From the NCBI RefSeq assembly GCF_963576615.1, contig NC_088717.1:55879526-55943525 (forward strand): a DNA stretch of 64,000 bases, written 5' to 3'. A model generated the notes under the pieces. It saw only the letters and a list, made by a program, of their open reading frames with translations, had not been told where the DNA came from and ran no database searches. The first letter of the stretch is position 1, and every line of letters starts with the position of its first letter. Both the position numbers and the translations under genes were made by a program. Source of the DNA: Watersipora subatra (lineage: Eukaryota; Bryozoa; Gymnolaemata; Cheilostomatida; Watersiporidae). Of this stretch, positions 1-13,600 are shown one piece after another.

Positions 1-960
1 AGCATCAACACAGCAGTGGATAGAGTAGGAAGGAGTAGACAACTAACATCCGTATAGGTAGCTGCGCTTGATATTTTAATTAGTTTAGGAATTTTCGGTA
101 GATGTAAATTAATGTCAATGCTAAATTGCATCATAAGCAAATAACTTAGATTTAAAAGATATTCTAGAACCGGGTAATTTGATTCCGATGTGGAGAAGGT
201 CAAAGGAGGTAATTTTACTAAGTTTTATTATATTTTATGTTCTTTCAAGAAAAGTTTTAAGTTAAATATTTTAAGTTATTTTAACGTATTTTGTAAAAAA
301 CATGTTTTATGTATTGAAGAGAAAATGTCATAAAGGAAATTAGCTAGCTTCACTCAATTGTAAAAAATTAGGAATTAATAACAGAAAGAAATGATTTTTC
401 ATGTTTGAAAATATAAAATTCTAAAATGTTTAAACTGGTGGCTAGACTATCTGTATATATCCTCCTCAGGTTGAGAGTTAGAAGTAGTCTTTCAGTATTC
501 ATTGTGTCAGATAAGATGCTTGTAGCGAATAATAAGATTATTATTGTGGAAACATTAGTTGCCATAGCAACAACAGAACTTACCACATGTGTGAAACATT
601 CAGTCAGAGCTTCTGAAGAGATGATAACTCATCTATATGTGAATTTAATAATTTCATTTATTCTTCTCAAAAGTTATTGAAGCTATCTCACCAAGTATTA
701 ATATGGCAAAAAAACAAAAAACAGCTTGTCGTAATGAACACTAGTTGATTCTTGGGGTACAGTTTTAGACGAACTGTAAAACTCTTTTACGAGTTAGAGC
801 AAAAATGGTTACAAATTAGTTTCTTGCCTTTTTCCCACCAACGTGGCTTCAGTTTTCTGATGACTTCAGTTTTTCAGAAATCGAAAAGTGCCACCGAGTG
901 CCGAAGTTTATGGGCCTGGTAATTTTTGCAAGTAAGTTTATTCTAGACTTAGCAATTATT
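1..960. other. Intergenic, no supported gene
   Basis: AT-rich DNA without a recognisable coding segment. Two short overlapping open frames on opposite strands near 370-680 show no family resemblance and no codon-level support. From about 985 the Gypsy relic begins. Confidence 0.5.
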
Positions 961-984
961 TCTAAATTTATCACAAGGCTTATG

Positions 985-2294
985 CACAAAAATGTAGCAT
1001 TCAGCTGGGGTAATCAGCAGCATAAAGCATTTCAGAAAATCGAAGACATGATGTGAAACAGTAGTATATAGGCTCATTATGATCCCAAGTGTAAGACCAA
1101 ACTTGTTGTAGACAGCAGTTCATTTGGTTTAGTACTTATACAGTACTTATTCAAACTCAAAATGGTGTTGATCGCGTTATTGTTTATGGGTATACGCCAT
1201 TGTCCAATATTGAAAAACGGTAGTCAGAGAGAAAGACGCTTTCATTGGTTTGGAACTGTGAACACTTCATGATGTACCTCATTGGAACCAAGTTTCAAAT
1301 GATAACAGTCCAAATTCATATTCATCCCTCCGAAATCTCAACTCCTGCCTAGAATAGAACACTATGCTTTGCGTTTGCAGTCATTCAATTTTCGTGTAGT
1401 ATACCAACATGGTACAAGAAATATTGCTGATCCATTTTTACGAATGGTAAACAAGATGGACGAGTCACCGCTAATAGCAACAGTCGTAGGTGACGAGTAT
1501 GCCAATACTGTTGCTCATGAATCGCTTTCAATAGCTTTAAATTGGGAAGATCTGGTAGAAAAATCTTAACATTGGCTTGAGATACAAAATGTGATTAAAG
1601 CACTTTGCAGTCATGGATTTGGGAGTTGTTCCACTTCTTTCAAATCACTAGCTAGTGAGCCCAGTGAGAAAAATGGAGTGCTGTTGAGAGGCAATCGTAT
1701 CATGATTTTTGTAAGCTTGAGAGAGCATGTGATAGAGTTAGTACGTGAACATCAAGGAATTGTCAAAACCAAACAGTGACTCGGACGTAAAGGTATTGAT
1801 AAACAGGCTGAGAACTATAATAATTGCCTTCAGCGTTTAGATTGCATGACATTTTCACAACTTGATCCACAGCAAACAGTTTCTATGACAAAGTTTTCAG
1901 GCAAACCTTGGTCTTGGTCCAAGATATCTTAAGACCTCTACTAAATGTTTAATCAGTCATTGTTGCCATTGATTATTATAGCAGCTATTTTGAGTATGAA
2001 TTTTTTTGATCCGGACTTCTTCTAGACTGAAAAATATTTGAATTCCTGAACACAGTGTTTTGCAGGTTTGGTTTTTGTGCCATGCTAAGAACGAACAGTG
2101 GTCCAATTTATTTTGCACGAGTTTCAAGAGTACCTCAAAGGAGCGGCATAAAATGGGTCTCCACAATTCCACTATGGCGGCAAGCAAATCAGGAAGTAGA
2201 GACAGTAAACAGAACAATCCTGAAAGCTCTGAAAATAGCTATTGAGAATAGTGATAACATGGCTAGGGCTCTGACAAAGTTCTTGATGGCCTAA
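985..2294 (+). pseudogene. Ty3/Gypsy retrotransposon pol relic
   Basis: Three separated stretches in different frames resemble consecutive parts of a Gypsy-type Pol polyprotein. Around 1085-1480 there is an RNase H-like stretch, ending in the usual motif just before the integrase linker (ADPFLRM, compare ADPLSR in the family). Around 1680-1800 lies a piece resembling the zinc-binding N-terminus of integrase (REHVIELVREHQG). Around 2130-2290 is the end of an integrase core (PLWRQANQEVETVNRTI, compare PxxPQxNGxxER in the family). Stop codons and frame changes separate the pieces, and no LTRs, gag or protease are visible. It stops where the Helitron relic begins, near 2299. It is a dead fragment. 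The family call rests on motif order; exact boundaries are uncertain. Confidence 0.7.
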
Positions 2295-2298
2295 TTTG

Positions 2299-5048
2299 GT
2301 TATGCGATCGCATCAGGCCAGAACAGGTTTATTGTGTCCTTTTGTGGAAATACCAAATCGAGTGGAAGACCCTGAGCTATTCGAAATTGTCACCAAGCAC
2401 GTGGTACATGTTCCATGTGGTCAGCTAAACCACGGTTCACCCTGCATGAAGGACGGCACATGTACCGAGAAGTACCATGAGGCTCTCATTAAAGACACTG
2501 TTACTGGCATAGATGGGTATCCATTGTATCCTCGTCGTTCTGCTGATGATGGAGGTTTCTCCAAATGACACACATTGCGAGCTGCTGGAGAGGCCTACGA
2601 CATCACTCTGGACAATAGATGGATAGTGCTGTCTAAAGTATTCAATGCACACATCAATGTTGAATTTTGCAACTCAGCGGAGCCCATCAATTAATTTGCA
2701 AATATGTCAATAAGGGTAGTGATCAAACAGTGTTCGGTTTGGAAAGAGATGGAACACAGGTTGATGAAGTAGCCCGCTATGAGAGTGGAAGGTACATCAG
2801 TGCAAATGAAGCAATTTGGCGCATCTTCAGTCTCCCCATTCATGCACAACACCCGTCTGTCCAGCATCTGAGTGTCCATCTTGAGAATGGCCAGAGAGTG
2901 TATTTCACTGAAGCAAATCTTCAGCAACAACTTCAAGAACAACGTGACACTACCCTTACAGCCTTTTTCAAGCTTTGTACGCTTGATGTTTTTGCCAGGA
3001 CGCTTCTCTACTGCCCATTGCTAGCCTATTACACCTTTGACGCATCTGCAATATGCTGGAAAAGACGAGTTCAAGGAGCTGCTGTGCCTGATCATCCTGG
3101 CATATATTGAACTGATGCCCTAGCAGGGGTATACACTGTTCATCCCAACAATCGTGAATGTTTCTTTCTTCAAATCATGCTGCATCACATGATTGACCGG
3201 GTGTCCTTTCAGCATTTAGGAACTGTTGAAGGTCATGTCTGTGCCACTTTCCATGAAGCATGCAGGCGTTTGGGGCTATCGGAAAATGATGCACAGTAGA
3301 GGGAGAGGCCTTGGAAGAAGCTGCAACTGTACGGTCACCTGCCCAACTGCGTAAGTTGTTTGCTATTATGTTGAGCACCTGCCAGCTTTCTGACCTTCTT
3401 CAGCTATGGCAAGAGTTTAAGGAACATTTGGCTGAAGATATCCTGCTTCATGAGCAACAGCTGCCTCAGTATCAACAACTGCAATTCACAGATAGAATGT
3501 TCAACATTGCTTTTATATTTATCGAGGACCAAGTGCTCGATGTCACAAACAACAACATCTCAGTTTAGGGTCTTCCCAGGCCTGTTAGAGTGGAGCAACC
3601 TGTTGTGTGAAAGGAAATATTATGCGAAACAGCATATGACTGTGAAGAGCTCCGTCGCCATGTTGAAACCAATCAACTGCTGCTGCTGGAAGAGCAAACA
3701 GCTGCATATCACAGTTTTAGAAAAAATTGAACAAAGCAGTGACGATATAGTGTTTCTTCATGCACCAGGTGGGACCGGCCAAACCTTTGTCACTAATCTT
3801 ATATTGGCAAAAGTACGAGAGTCTGGAAAAATTGTTTTGGCTGTAGCTTCATCTGGCATTGCAACTACCTTACTCCCTGATGGCCACACTGCGCATTCAG
3901 CACTGAAACTGCCCCTTTTTTTGACCAGAACTGAGAATACTGTTTGCAATATCAAAAAGAACAGCGCAACAGCCCAACTTCTGCAACGATGCGTTCTTAT
4001 TGTGTGGGATGAGTGCACAATGTCGTATAAGCTCGCATTTGAAGCTCTAAACCTTACACTAAAGAACTTGCGTTAAAATAATAGACTTTTCGGAGAGGTA
4101 AGTCTTTTACTTTTTGGAGATTTTTGCCAAACGCTACCTGTCATACAAAAAGGCACACCCGCAGATGAGATAAACGAATGCATTAAATCATCATTTTTGT
4201 GGCCGTCTGTTGTGCAGCTACATTTGACACAAAAAATGTGTACCGCTATTCTTGGCAACAAAACAAACGCACATTTCGTTGCTGGACTGATGCGTATTGG
4301 TGAAGGGCTTTTGCCAGTCAGTGCTGAGGATTGTTTGGTGTCATTTGATGTTTACGGCACTTTTGTGGATCCAACTGAGGAACTTCAGATAAAAGTTTAG
4401 CTTAATCTGCGACAGAGGTTCCAAGATGTTGATTGGTTATCTGAGCGAGCTATTCTTTGTCCCCGAAATGACGCAGCTGCTGCCATAAATTTACAGTTTT
4501 TAGCTCAACCACTTGGCAATTTAAAAACCTTCGCTTCTGTTGATACATCGTTGACTGATGACGCTGCTGTAGAATATCCTGTGGAATTCTTAAACTCACT
4601 GGACTTGCCCGGACTTCCTGCTCATAAATTGCAGCTAAAGATAGGAACACTAATCATGCTTCTTCGCAACCTCAATCCTCCAAAGTTGTGTAATGGCACT
4701 CGGCTATTTGTTATGCAAATGTTTTCGCACGTAATTCAGGCCAAAAACGTTTCAGCATTTGGTAGAGGAGAGTCTGTTTTTATTCCAAAAATCCCAATTA
4801 TTCCAACGGATCTACCATTTGGATTTAAAATGATTCAGTTCTCCACCAGAGTCTGCTTCGCTAGGACCATCAACAAGTCGCAAGGCCAGTCCCTCAAAGT
4901 AGCTGGTATCGACATACTGTCCCCCTGCTTTAGCCATGGCCGGCTGTACGTTGCCTGCTCAAAAGTAGGCACAAGCCGAAAACTGTTTGTTCATACACCC
5001 GACAGAAAACAAAAAATGTTGTCTGTCCGCAAGTGTTGCGTTGATTAA
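2299..5048 (+). pseudogene. Helitron Rep-helicase relic with Pif1-like helicase
   Basis: A series of open segments in changing frames follows the order of an animal Helitron protein. 2350-2545 encodes the region after the Rep domain (KHVVHVPCG, SPCMKDGTCTEKY, DGYPLYPRR). 2640-2990 holds the ICKYVNKGSD and RYISANEAIWRIF block. 3130-3295 holds the VCATFHEACRRLG block. 3690-5040 is the Pif1-type helicase, with Walker A, DECTM Walker B, a QTLPV motif, and TINKSQGQS plus LYVACSKVG near the end. The Walker A reads GGTGQT, so the catalytic lysine of GGTGKT is lost. At least five stops or frameshifts break the frame. The HUH nickase part lies 5' of the preserved section and is not seen. Terminal CTRR hairpins were not found. 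It is non-functional. Confidence 0.85.
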
Positions 5049-5190
5049 CATTGTGTTATTCTTATGTCATGCTTGCATTAAATTAACATTATGTTATTGT
5101 TATGTCATGCTATGTTCTTCATGTACTGCTATACCTACATACCGGTATTATACACATGCAGCATCTTCTAGCATATTTTTCAGTAGGCCG

Positions 5191-5269
5191 ATATATATAT
5201 ATATATTTTCATGCATCTGTTTTCCTTATGTGTCTCATAAAATATATATATATATATAAATGTAGATAT

Positions 5270-5301
<32 letters not shown>

Positions 5302-5330
5302 CAGTAGGCTGATATATATATATTTTTTTT
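5191..5330. repeat. TA dinucleotide microsatellite cluster
   Basis: Several pure (TA)n runs occur between copies of a short sequence containing the tokens CAGTAGGC and TTTCATGCATCTG. The segment looks like a local duplication with microsatellite expansion. Confidence 0.8.
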
Positions 5331-6590
5331 TTTCATGCATCTGTTTCCCTTATTGTGTTTCATAAAAAGGCTATCATGTTGACGTTATGTTTTATTATTG
5401 TAAGGTGCTAGTGCTGTATCTGCTTTGACCTCATACTGTCTGTGCTGTTATACATGTAAATTTTACTGATAATAAATTTTATTAACACAACCATATTACT
5501 GCAGCACTATTTGTAAATACGATGTCAAAACACAGCCTATAGACAAAAAACTAGTAAGCCGTGATTAGTATTAGAAGTCTCCATTCGATGTAGAAGTGTA
5601 AGAGTCATGTATTTAGTGCATATAGATGTCTCCATTCAATAAATGCTGGCAATAGCTCAGCAATGCAATAGTAAAACATTTTGTAGAATTTCTTAAAACA
5701 TGCAAAAAATTTTCAATACTGCCAGTTTGAGGAACTTCAGTTGGCCTAACAATGTCAATTTTATTATCGGTTCTCTGTACAAAAATAGGACAGCTCCGAT
5801 TAGTGGTTTGAGACTGATGCATTGTAGACTAGCTATAAAACACATTGCAGATTTCTATTGTTTTTCCCAAAATGATTGACATGTATCACTGCATAATAAG
5901 CAGTGATACATACTGCATACACATTATGTGTATGCAGTCTGATCAGCCCAACAACTTCAGTAGACTGCATATTTGGAGTTGTTCTACAGTATGAAAGACA
6001 ACTCTCAATAAACCTCTTGCTGTACGTGAACCTGTTCTTCTGGATGGGTAATGCAGCTAGTCTCTTATAAAACTGCATGCAAAAGGTATCAAGGAAGACT
6101 AGCTTTTGCATTACCAAAGCCCCTTTTTTGGCGGTACAGAAATGTAATTCAGTGGATTGGGACAGGTCCAGACACATTGGTATCTTTGGTCTGCTGCAGC
6201 AGCTAGCGGGAGAATAAGGTTATTTATGATTGTGGCCATTGCACAGTCTCTGGGAAGTCTAGTCAGACTCTGAGCTTGTTACTTTGTTTCAACATGGTGT
6301 CCAGATGAACCCCTCCGGTTTAGAGCTGGTGACGCTGGTTCAGTTGCAGGCAATCTGACTTTAGATGCAGGTTGTATTATTGGTATGTGTTGGTTCTAAT
6401 ACACCGTAAAACCTGTGACAATAAAATTTCTTGTAATTGCAAAATTGAAAAAAGTGATGACAAATTGGTAAACAAGAAATACTGAAATGTGCCTCTATTT
6501 AATTCTGTGATAACAGTATTCTACATCGAGGTAGAATAAATCTTATGTTGTGTTATAAAATTTAAAATTAAGGGACTAGCAACAACTATA
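5331..6590. other. Intergenic; two adjacent short perfect hairpins
   Basis: No gene is supported. Two perfect inverted repeats stand side by side at 5882-5910 (11-bp arms, TGTATCACTGC) and 5912-5938 (13-bp arms, ACTGCATACACAT, 1-nt loop). A 114-codon minus-strand open frame spans 5833-6177 across these hairpins; I recognise no family in it. Confidence 0.5.
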
Positions 6591-7325
6591 ATGAATTGTG
6601 TGTTTACAAATACCATGCTAGAGCACATGTGTCAAATTCTCGGCCCACGGGCCACATGCTGCCCACCCACCTTGTAAGCATATTTGACTCGTAAGATCAT
6701 TTTACATTATTGTTATTCGTGGCCCATCGATATGGAGAACTGATGACATAATACTACACAGAACTAAAGATCCCATAATGCAATGCTTCAGCTGCCTTGC
6801 CGCGTACTTCTCACATCAATTAAACATGAGCTGTTTCAGAATGATATTCCTGTCTGTTTTTATCCATATTTGTTGCAAAATCATTTTGTTTTAGTGTGTT
6901 AAATAAATGTTTATTCTGTTCAGCCCGTGACCTAGATTGTGTTTTATACTTTGGACAATTGAGTTTGACATCCCTGTGCTAGTGGATTACATGCGGACTC
7001 AGTGGATTAACATGCTCATGAATTACATGTTTGCTAATAATGTACCAAAAGATTGTGCTTAGAAAGAACATGCCAGTGCATGTGCTTGCAAATAACATGC
7101 CTGGGAATGATGTGCATACCGATAACATGCCAGTTGATTGTGCTTACAAACAAGACACTAGTGGATTATGCACTTACATATAACATGCTAGGGGATTATG
7201 TGTTTACAAAAAGCATGCTAGTGAATTATGTGCTTACAAATAACATGCTTGTGAATTGTGCTTACAAACAACATGCCTGTGAATTGTGCTTACAAATAAC
7301 ATGCCAGTGAATTAGGCACTCAAAA
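6590..7325. repeat. Degenerate ~30-bp minisatellite interrupted by a hAT MITE
   Basis: Around 7000-7325 a unit of about 28-32 bp recurs roughly ten times; its core tokens are GTGAATT, GTGCTTACAAA and AACATGC. The sequence just left of the hAT insertion (6590-6623: GAATTGTGTG, TTTACAAATA, CATGCTAG) matches the same unit. The array therefore appears to start there and to have been split by the insertion. Confidence 0.65.
6624..6976. mobile_element. hAT-type MITE
   Basis: A 353-bp element with imperfect terminal inverted repeats: left CACATGTGTCAAATTC, right GAGTTTGACATCCCTG. It is flanked by TGCTAGAG (6616-6623) and TGCTAGTG (6977-6984), an 8-bp duplication with one mismatch, as expected for hAT. 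The start, with CGGCCCACGGGCCACA after the TIR, resembles the widespread CAGGGGTGTCAAACTC hAT ends. The flanks lie in repeat units, so the apparent duplication could also be two repeat units. Confidence 0.65.
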
Positions 7326-7666
7326 GATATCAGCTCTAAACTAGCTCTTCAAGATTATTATGATTATATATAGTATTATCATAATGGCTTGGATAGTTTT
7401 CAAGCCTTTATTGCATCATATTTCCAATATCACATAAGGAAACTTTCATATGCAGAGCAGCCTTGGTCTGATCTTGAGCGTACTAAAGGTATCGACCTGT
7501 AAAGCTGCAGGACAGGAAATACATCAATAAATACGATACTATTGCTCCTTATAATCATAACGAGTTCAACTGAAATTAGCGAAATCCTCAATAGCGTCTT
7601 GAAGTGGACCGAGATCTGTCAGAGCTATGGAGGTAGGCTGTGAGAGAAAGTTAGGGATAAGCAGAG

Positions 7667-10600
7667 CTACTCCAAGAAGAAATAGTTTCCAGACTTCTTC
7701 TGGTCTGAATCCTGCAAAACATTATAGATGGAACTGCTGAGGTAATTAGAGTGTAGTGGGACAGATCAAATAGTTTACTGGTAATATTATACACGACGTG
7801 CCCGCAAGAAAGTGGCTGATTGACATGTTAAAAAAGAAATTGAACGGTCAACATGTTAAAAAAGAAGTGAGGGTTTATAGCAGATAAATTTGTAACTGAG
7901 TGTAAATACTCAAATGGGATACGGTCAAAGTGAAACCTCAACATAGTAGGTTACTCTGATTCTATATCCTGTTTGTTATACAAAGCCATAGCATGGTGAA
8001 GCGCGTTTTCTTAGAATACATTGTTTCGCCCAACTCATTCACATATCATAAACTTAATAACAGATACTTTAGGTAATTACAGGTATTGCATTAAAAAACT
8101 TGACGAGAAAAATAAATATATGAAAGAAACTAAGCTAATACAGTGATAATATACAAAACATATTTGTACTGTCACTTCATCTGTATATTAAAAACAGACT
8201 CGAATCGAAGGGTAGCCTCCTGGTAAAAGAAATGGATGGTGCATAGGTACAGGTTGATAAAAATACAAAGCTAGTCTAACAAAGTGTCTATGAAACATTT
8301 AAATTAATATATAACTCGGTTATCTAAATACTGCTGTTTTCATATATATTATTTTTAATTCTATCTATAATTACTGAGATATTTTAGTATGTCCACTTTT
8401 AGTCACTTCAGTTTTGCTTTACTTTTCACCACTTAACTTTTGTCCTAGCAGTAGCTGCTAAATTTTACTAAAGAAAAATTCAGAGGTTGTTTGCTCATGC
8501 TTTTTTTATTATTTGTTATAATTTTGTAACTGTTTTGTAGTCTGTCCACTTTTAGTCATTCCATACTTTTTATTCTTTGCATCACTTTAAATATAAAAGT
8601 GATAAATTCAAATTTTTAACCAGCTCACTTGTTAAACATTCATGCAAGGTCAGCATTTGCTAACCGACCTTATGGAAGCTTTTTTTAAACTGATCCGACG
8701 AGAAAGACGGTTCTCATAAGCGATCTTTTACATACAACCCTCTTGTATTTCAGGTTTTTCGTATCTCAAAGCAGTAACTAGCTAGAAACTCTGCTCATAT
8801 GTTGCGGTATGGTTGTATTGTCTTGCTACTGTTTCCTTTTTTGATTTTGTTGGGTTTATTAGTCTACAAGTTGGTTTGTTTTTAAAGTTTGTTTAATGGA
8901 TTTTAAGTGTGATGAATGCTGGTTTTCTGCTATTTTTTAATTGTCTCCTAATTTTAGTTTTTTGCGTTGTTTTTGTCTGTTGTCTTGATGTATGTAATGT
9001 TTTTGCCTGGCCATTTTTGTAATATTGTTTTGTAGTACTTTTAAATAGTTTTGGTTACTTATTTTTAGTAGCTAGTTGTTTTGCCTGCCTTTGAGTGTGC
9101 TAGTTTACTGTCTAATGTAACTTTTCTGTCTTTTTTTAGTTTGTTCAATGAAGCAGTTCTTTCCAGTGCTTCAAATTTCGTTTCTGATCTGTTTGATCTT
9201 TTAAACTTTGTGTGGTTTTTGTTTTGATTTCAAGCGTTTCTTTTTCAAATTAGCAAGTTAAGAATTTTTCAGAAAGTTTGTGGTAATTTAGCGGTCCGCA
9301 GTCTAGGAGACAAACAGCATTTTATCCAAGATTGTCTAGAGTAACCCTGCCTGTATGCCATCTCAACCATCGTCAGATGAAAAAAAACACTGAGTGGAAT
9401 GAATTTTTAAGAATAATGACCTTGACAGAGTCGAGCTTGTTAATCCTCGGTCGGTAGTTGTCTTTATCACGTCTAAAGGTAATGTTAAGGGACCTCAGAA
9501 ACTTGTTCATTCCATTGAGCAAGGTCTGAGGCTCATTGCACTTTGTGTCAATGGAGGGAATCCCTTCAAACACAACCACTCTATCCGCCATGTATGTCGC
9601 CATGATAAAATCGTGCTCCACTATGAAAGCTGTCTTCTTTGCATGCAGAATAAACCTGGAAAAACGAAAGCATATGTGCATTTATAAGCTATATATATAT
9701 GCTATATACAGGCAAACTCAGATAACTCAAACTTCACGGGACCGAGCGAAAGTGTTCGGGTTATCATAGCGTTCAAGTTATCAGAGCACTATCACAAGTC
9801 CATGTATTTATTAGTAGATACATGTACATATACAGACTATATATAAATCAAAAGCAGAGATGGCTTGCTGCAAATTAAAAGGCTTCTCATGTAAAGTTGA
9901 AAAAATTCCATCAGAAAGTATAGATATTATTCTATCACTTGAGATTTGTTTGTTGTTTTAGGTGATGTGTATGCCAGGACGTTTTCCGATTAACATTGGC
10001 AAAACTTGATTGCTGTTTAAATGCTCAGAACAAAATCCATCTTTTTCTTTTGAGTGTTTTAACCAAGATCGATTTTGCTGATTTTTCTTTAATGGTTGAC
10101 TTTCAACAAAATCCACATTACTATTATTTGGTATCAAAAGATTCACCATGTCTTACTCTGTTGTGTTGTAGCTGCAAAATATGTGGAAATGTGATTACAA
10201 GCTCTTTAAAACTAAAAAATGAACTGTTAATTCATCACGAAACCGCCGTAGATTGGAATCAGTTTATTTTTCTGACGTAGTCATTACATCTGGTCATTGT
10301 TTTGTCACGTGATGTTCTCACGTAAATTGAAAGGCCAATAAAAGGCTCAATATAAAACTTCTCGTAGCACTAGTTTATGACAAACACTTCGGGTTTTACC
10401 GAAGACCCCGTATCAAATATAGATGCTCGCTACGTTACAGTTTTGTTTCAGCTTGGTCTAATCGTCTGGTCGTAATCTGATCATGTGACCCATACTTCGC
10501 AAATAATTTCTGAAGCATTTTTCGATTATAACAGGTGATCAAAAGGCTCGTCATGTTTATCAGACAATGATATGTACTCCTTCGAGCTGTTAAAAAATTA

Positions 10601-13600
10601 AACGAATTTTTGCGGTAAGTTATCAGATATCAGTGCTGAAAGTGACAGCATTACAATGACGATAAAATAGACGCGTAAGAACAATAGACATGGTTTTATT
10701 GCATGCGTGAAGTATATTGGTGAAAATATTTCAATGAATGAGGTTGCGTGAAAGTGTAAACAGAAGCCATCTTGTAAACTACGTCCCATTTGAGCCGTTT
10801 TGGAAAGAGATTCTAATCTATGATGGTTTTGTGATGGCGGCGATTACCTGCTCGTTTTCGAGCTTTTAGGACCTTGTAATCACATTTCTACATATTTTCT
10901 ACTTATATATATGATACCAAATAACTGTAATATGAATTTTGTTACGAGTCAACCTTTAAGTTTATCCGAAGGTTGCTTCGCTTTTCCTGGCTTTCGAAGG
11001 GTCGTTGCAAAGCGGATGTTTGGTAAAATTTGATTTTTTTGCAAACCTTTAGAAAAGTCTTTAACGAAAATATTTTGGCGATGTTGGTAATAACGACGGC
11101 TAAGAACTACTAAAAGTTGATGTTTATCTCTATGGCTTGGAATAAAATGATACACTAAAGCGATAACAACCGCCTTGGTAGCCGTTGGGCAAAAAACTGT
11201 TCGAGTTAACGATGCTAAGGCCGAGTTATCTAAAGCAAGTTATCTTACCTTATCTTATTCTTACCTTTGAGACAGATGTATCAAGCATCTCAACTCAGCG
11301 TTATCCGTCATGGTAAAACAGTTTCGCAAACAGATGAGTGATAAAATTGTGGTTACAAGTTTACTAAAATGCATACTAAAACTTCCTTAAAGTATGTTTT
11401 AAGTAAGCTAAATTTATATAATTTAGATTAGGCATTTATGTTACCCGTCTGTCTCGAAAGTAAGAACTCTGCATGTAGTACATTGTGATATTACATTTTC
11501 TAGCAGATCATAAACACAAAATACACTGAAGTTATTGTAGGTAACTATAGTTACAAAGGTTAACATATTTTTTGTCACTATTTTTTAATGATGATTATTT
11601 TTACCAGGCAGTGATTGCATTAGATAATTACTATGGGTTTCTATACCACTCTATACGATATTTTCGCCTTATGATACCAACACTCAAACGAACTAAAATC
11701 ATATAATCGTATCCCAAATAATTTTTCATTGTAATCGTTGCAAAACAGACTATATTTAGCCATTACTTGCTAATGATTTCACATTTACATTCAACACCTT
11801 TACCGTTTTATTTTTTTGCCTAATTTATTTCGACAAAACACTTCTTTCATTATATGAAATTTAAACGTTAGTTGTTTGAAAACCTTTAGTCGCTTTCTTT
11901 TTTCTTTTAATTCATTTGAACTGCACACAAAACATGTTTCCCATAATATCAACTTTAAAAGATAGAATGGTAAATGCTGTATATGTTGAATAAAAATAAA
12001 TTTTCTGTCTAAAGACTTTTTTATTACCCGAGCATTGACCATTAATATATAAAAATTCATGCATTTATAATCTATAAAATATATTTATCATATATATATA
12101 CCAAGTATTCGAAACACCCATATTATGTTACATGGTTGATGCAATGGTTAAAATTCATGTAATTTTACATGAATGTTGACATAGGGAACCACACATTTGG
12201 GGAACCACAAATATTCATGAGCAGCCAGGAACTTACTAAACTAGTAAACTAACTTGTAAACAAGCAGTTCATAAATGAACATCCACAATTGAACACTGAC
12301 CTTCTAATGACCTTGGCAGCATGCAGACGCTGCTCAGAGTCGAGGTAGGCAGAAGGTTCATCAATGAGATACACATCTGCAGGTTTGCCGAGACAAAGAG
12401 TGATGGCCACCCTCTGAAGCTCACCACCAGATAGGTTCTGTACCTGTAACATAGTGAACATAAAATAACAAGACTGCTTCATTGAAAGAGTGTACCTGGG
12501 TCCCTGAGCTTGACAGGATAATAATTACATTTCAAACCACAAATGCATGTTAAATGCTCAAATTAAAACCTAACATTTTGGCCGTGACCAGTGGCATGAT
12601 GCCATCTATACCGCATACCGTAATGTGCTACATTGAATGTAGACAAACACTACACTGTAACACGCTAAATATATCTATATTGCTAAATATATCTATAACG
12701 CTAAATATATCTATATTGCTAAATATATCTATAACGCTGAATATATCTATAACGCTAAATATATTTATAACGCTGAATATATCTATAACGCTAAATATAT
12801 ACATGTATCTATGATGACACTAAGAAATGGGTAAATATAGCTGGGTATTGTATACATACAACCATTGTATGCACAACGGGTTATAAAAAGGTAAAAACAC
12901 ACTAGTACTGTATACACATCTATACATATATAAAACCTTAAAGTCTGCTGTTCGGTGTTCTAGCTATAGCTATTACAATCTAGAAATGAAAAATTCGCTT
13001 CGTGCTGGATTTAATCTCCGAACCTCTCGTTTACCAGGTGATACCCCGACAAATTAAGCTGGGTGAGTCATTATGTCAGTTAAAATACGCATAGCAATCT
13101 GTGTTACACAACATCACCAAACACACACTACTACTGTATATACATAAGACTGTAAAAGAACTAAACACACACTACTACTGTATATACATAAGACCGTAAA
13201 AGAACTAGACACACACTACTACTGTATATACATAAGACTGTAAAAGAACTAGACACACACTACTACTGTATATACATAAGACTGTAAAAGAACTAGGCAC
13301 ACAGTACTACTGCATATACATAAGACTGTAAAAGAACTAAACACACACTACTACTGTATATACATAAGACTGTAAAAGAACTAAACACACACTACTACTG
13401 TATATACATAAGGCTGTAAAAGAACTAGACACACAGTACTACTGTATATACATAAGACTGCAAAAGAACTAAACACACACTACTACTGTATATACATAAG
13501 ACTGTAAAAGAACTAAACACACACTACTACTGTATATACATAAGACTGTAAAAGAACTAAACACACACTACTACTGTATATACATAAGACTGTAAAAGAA

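Noticed and set aside
5882..5938. microRNA precursor
   Set aside because: Stems of 11-13 bp with tiny loops are too short.
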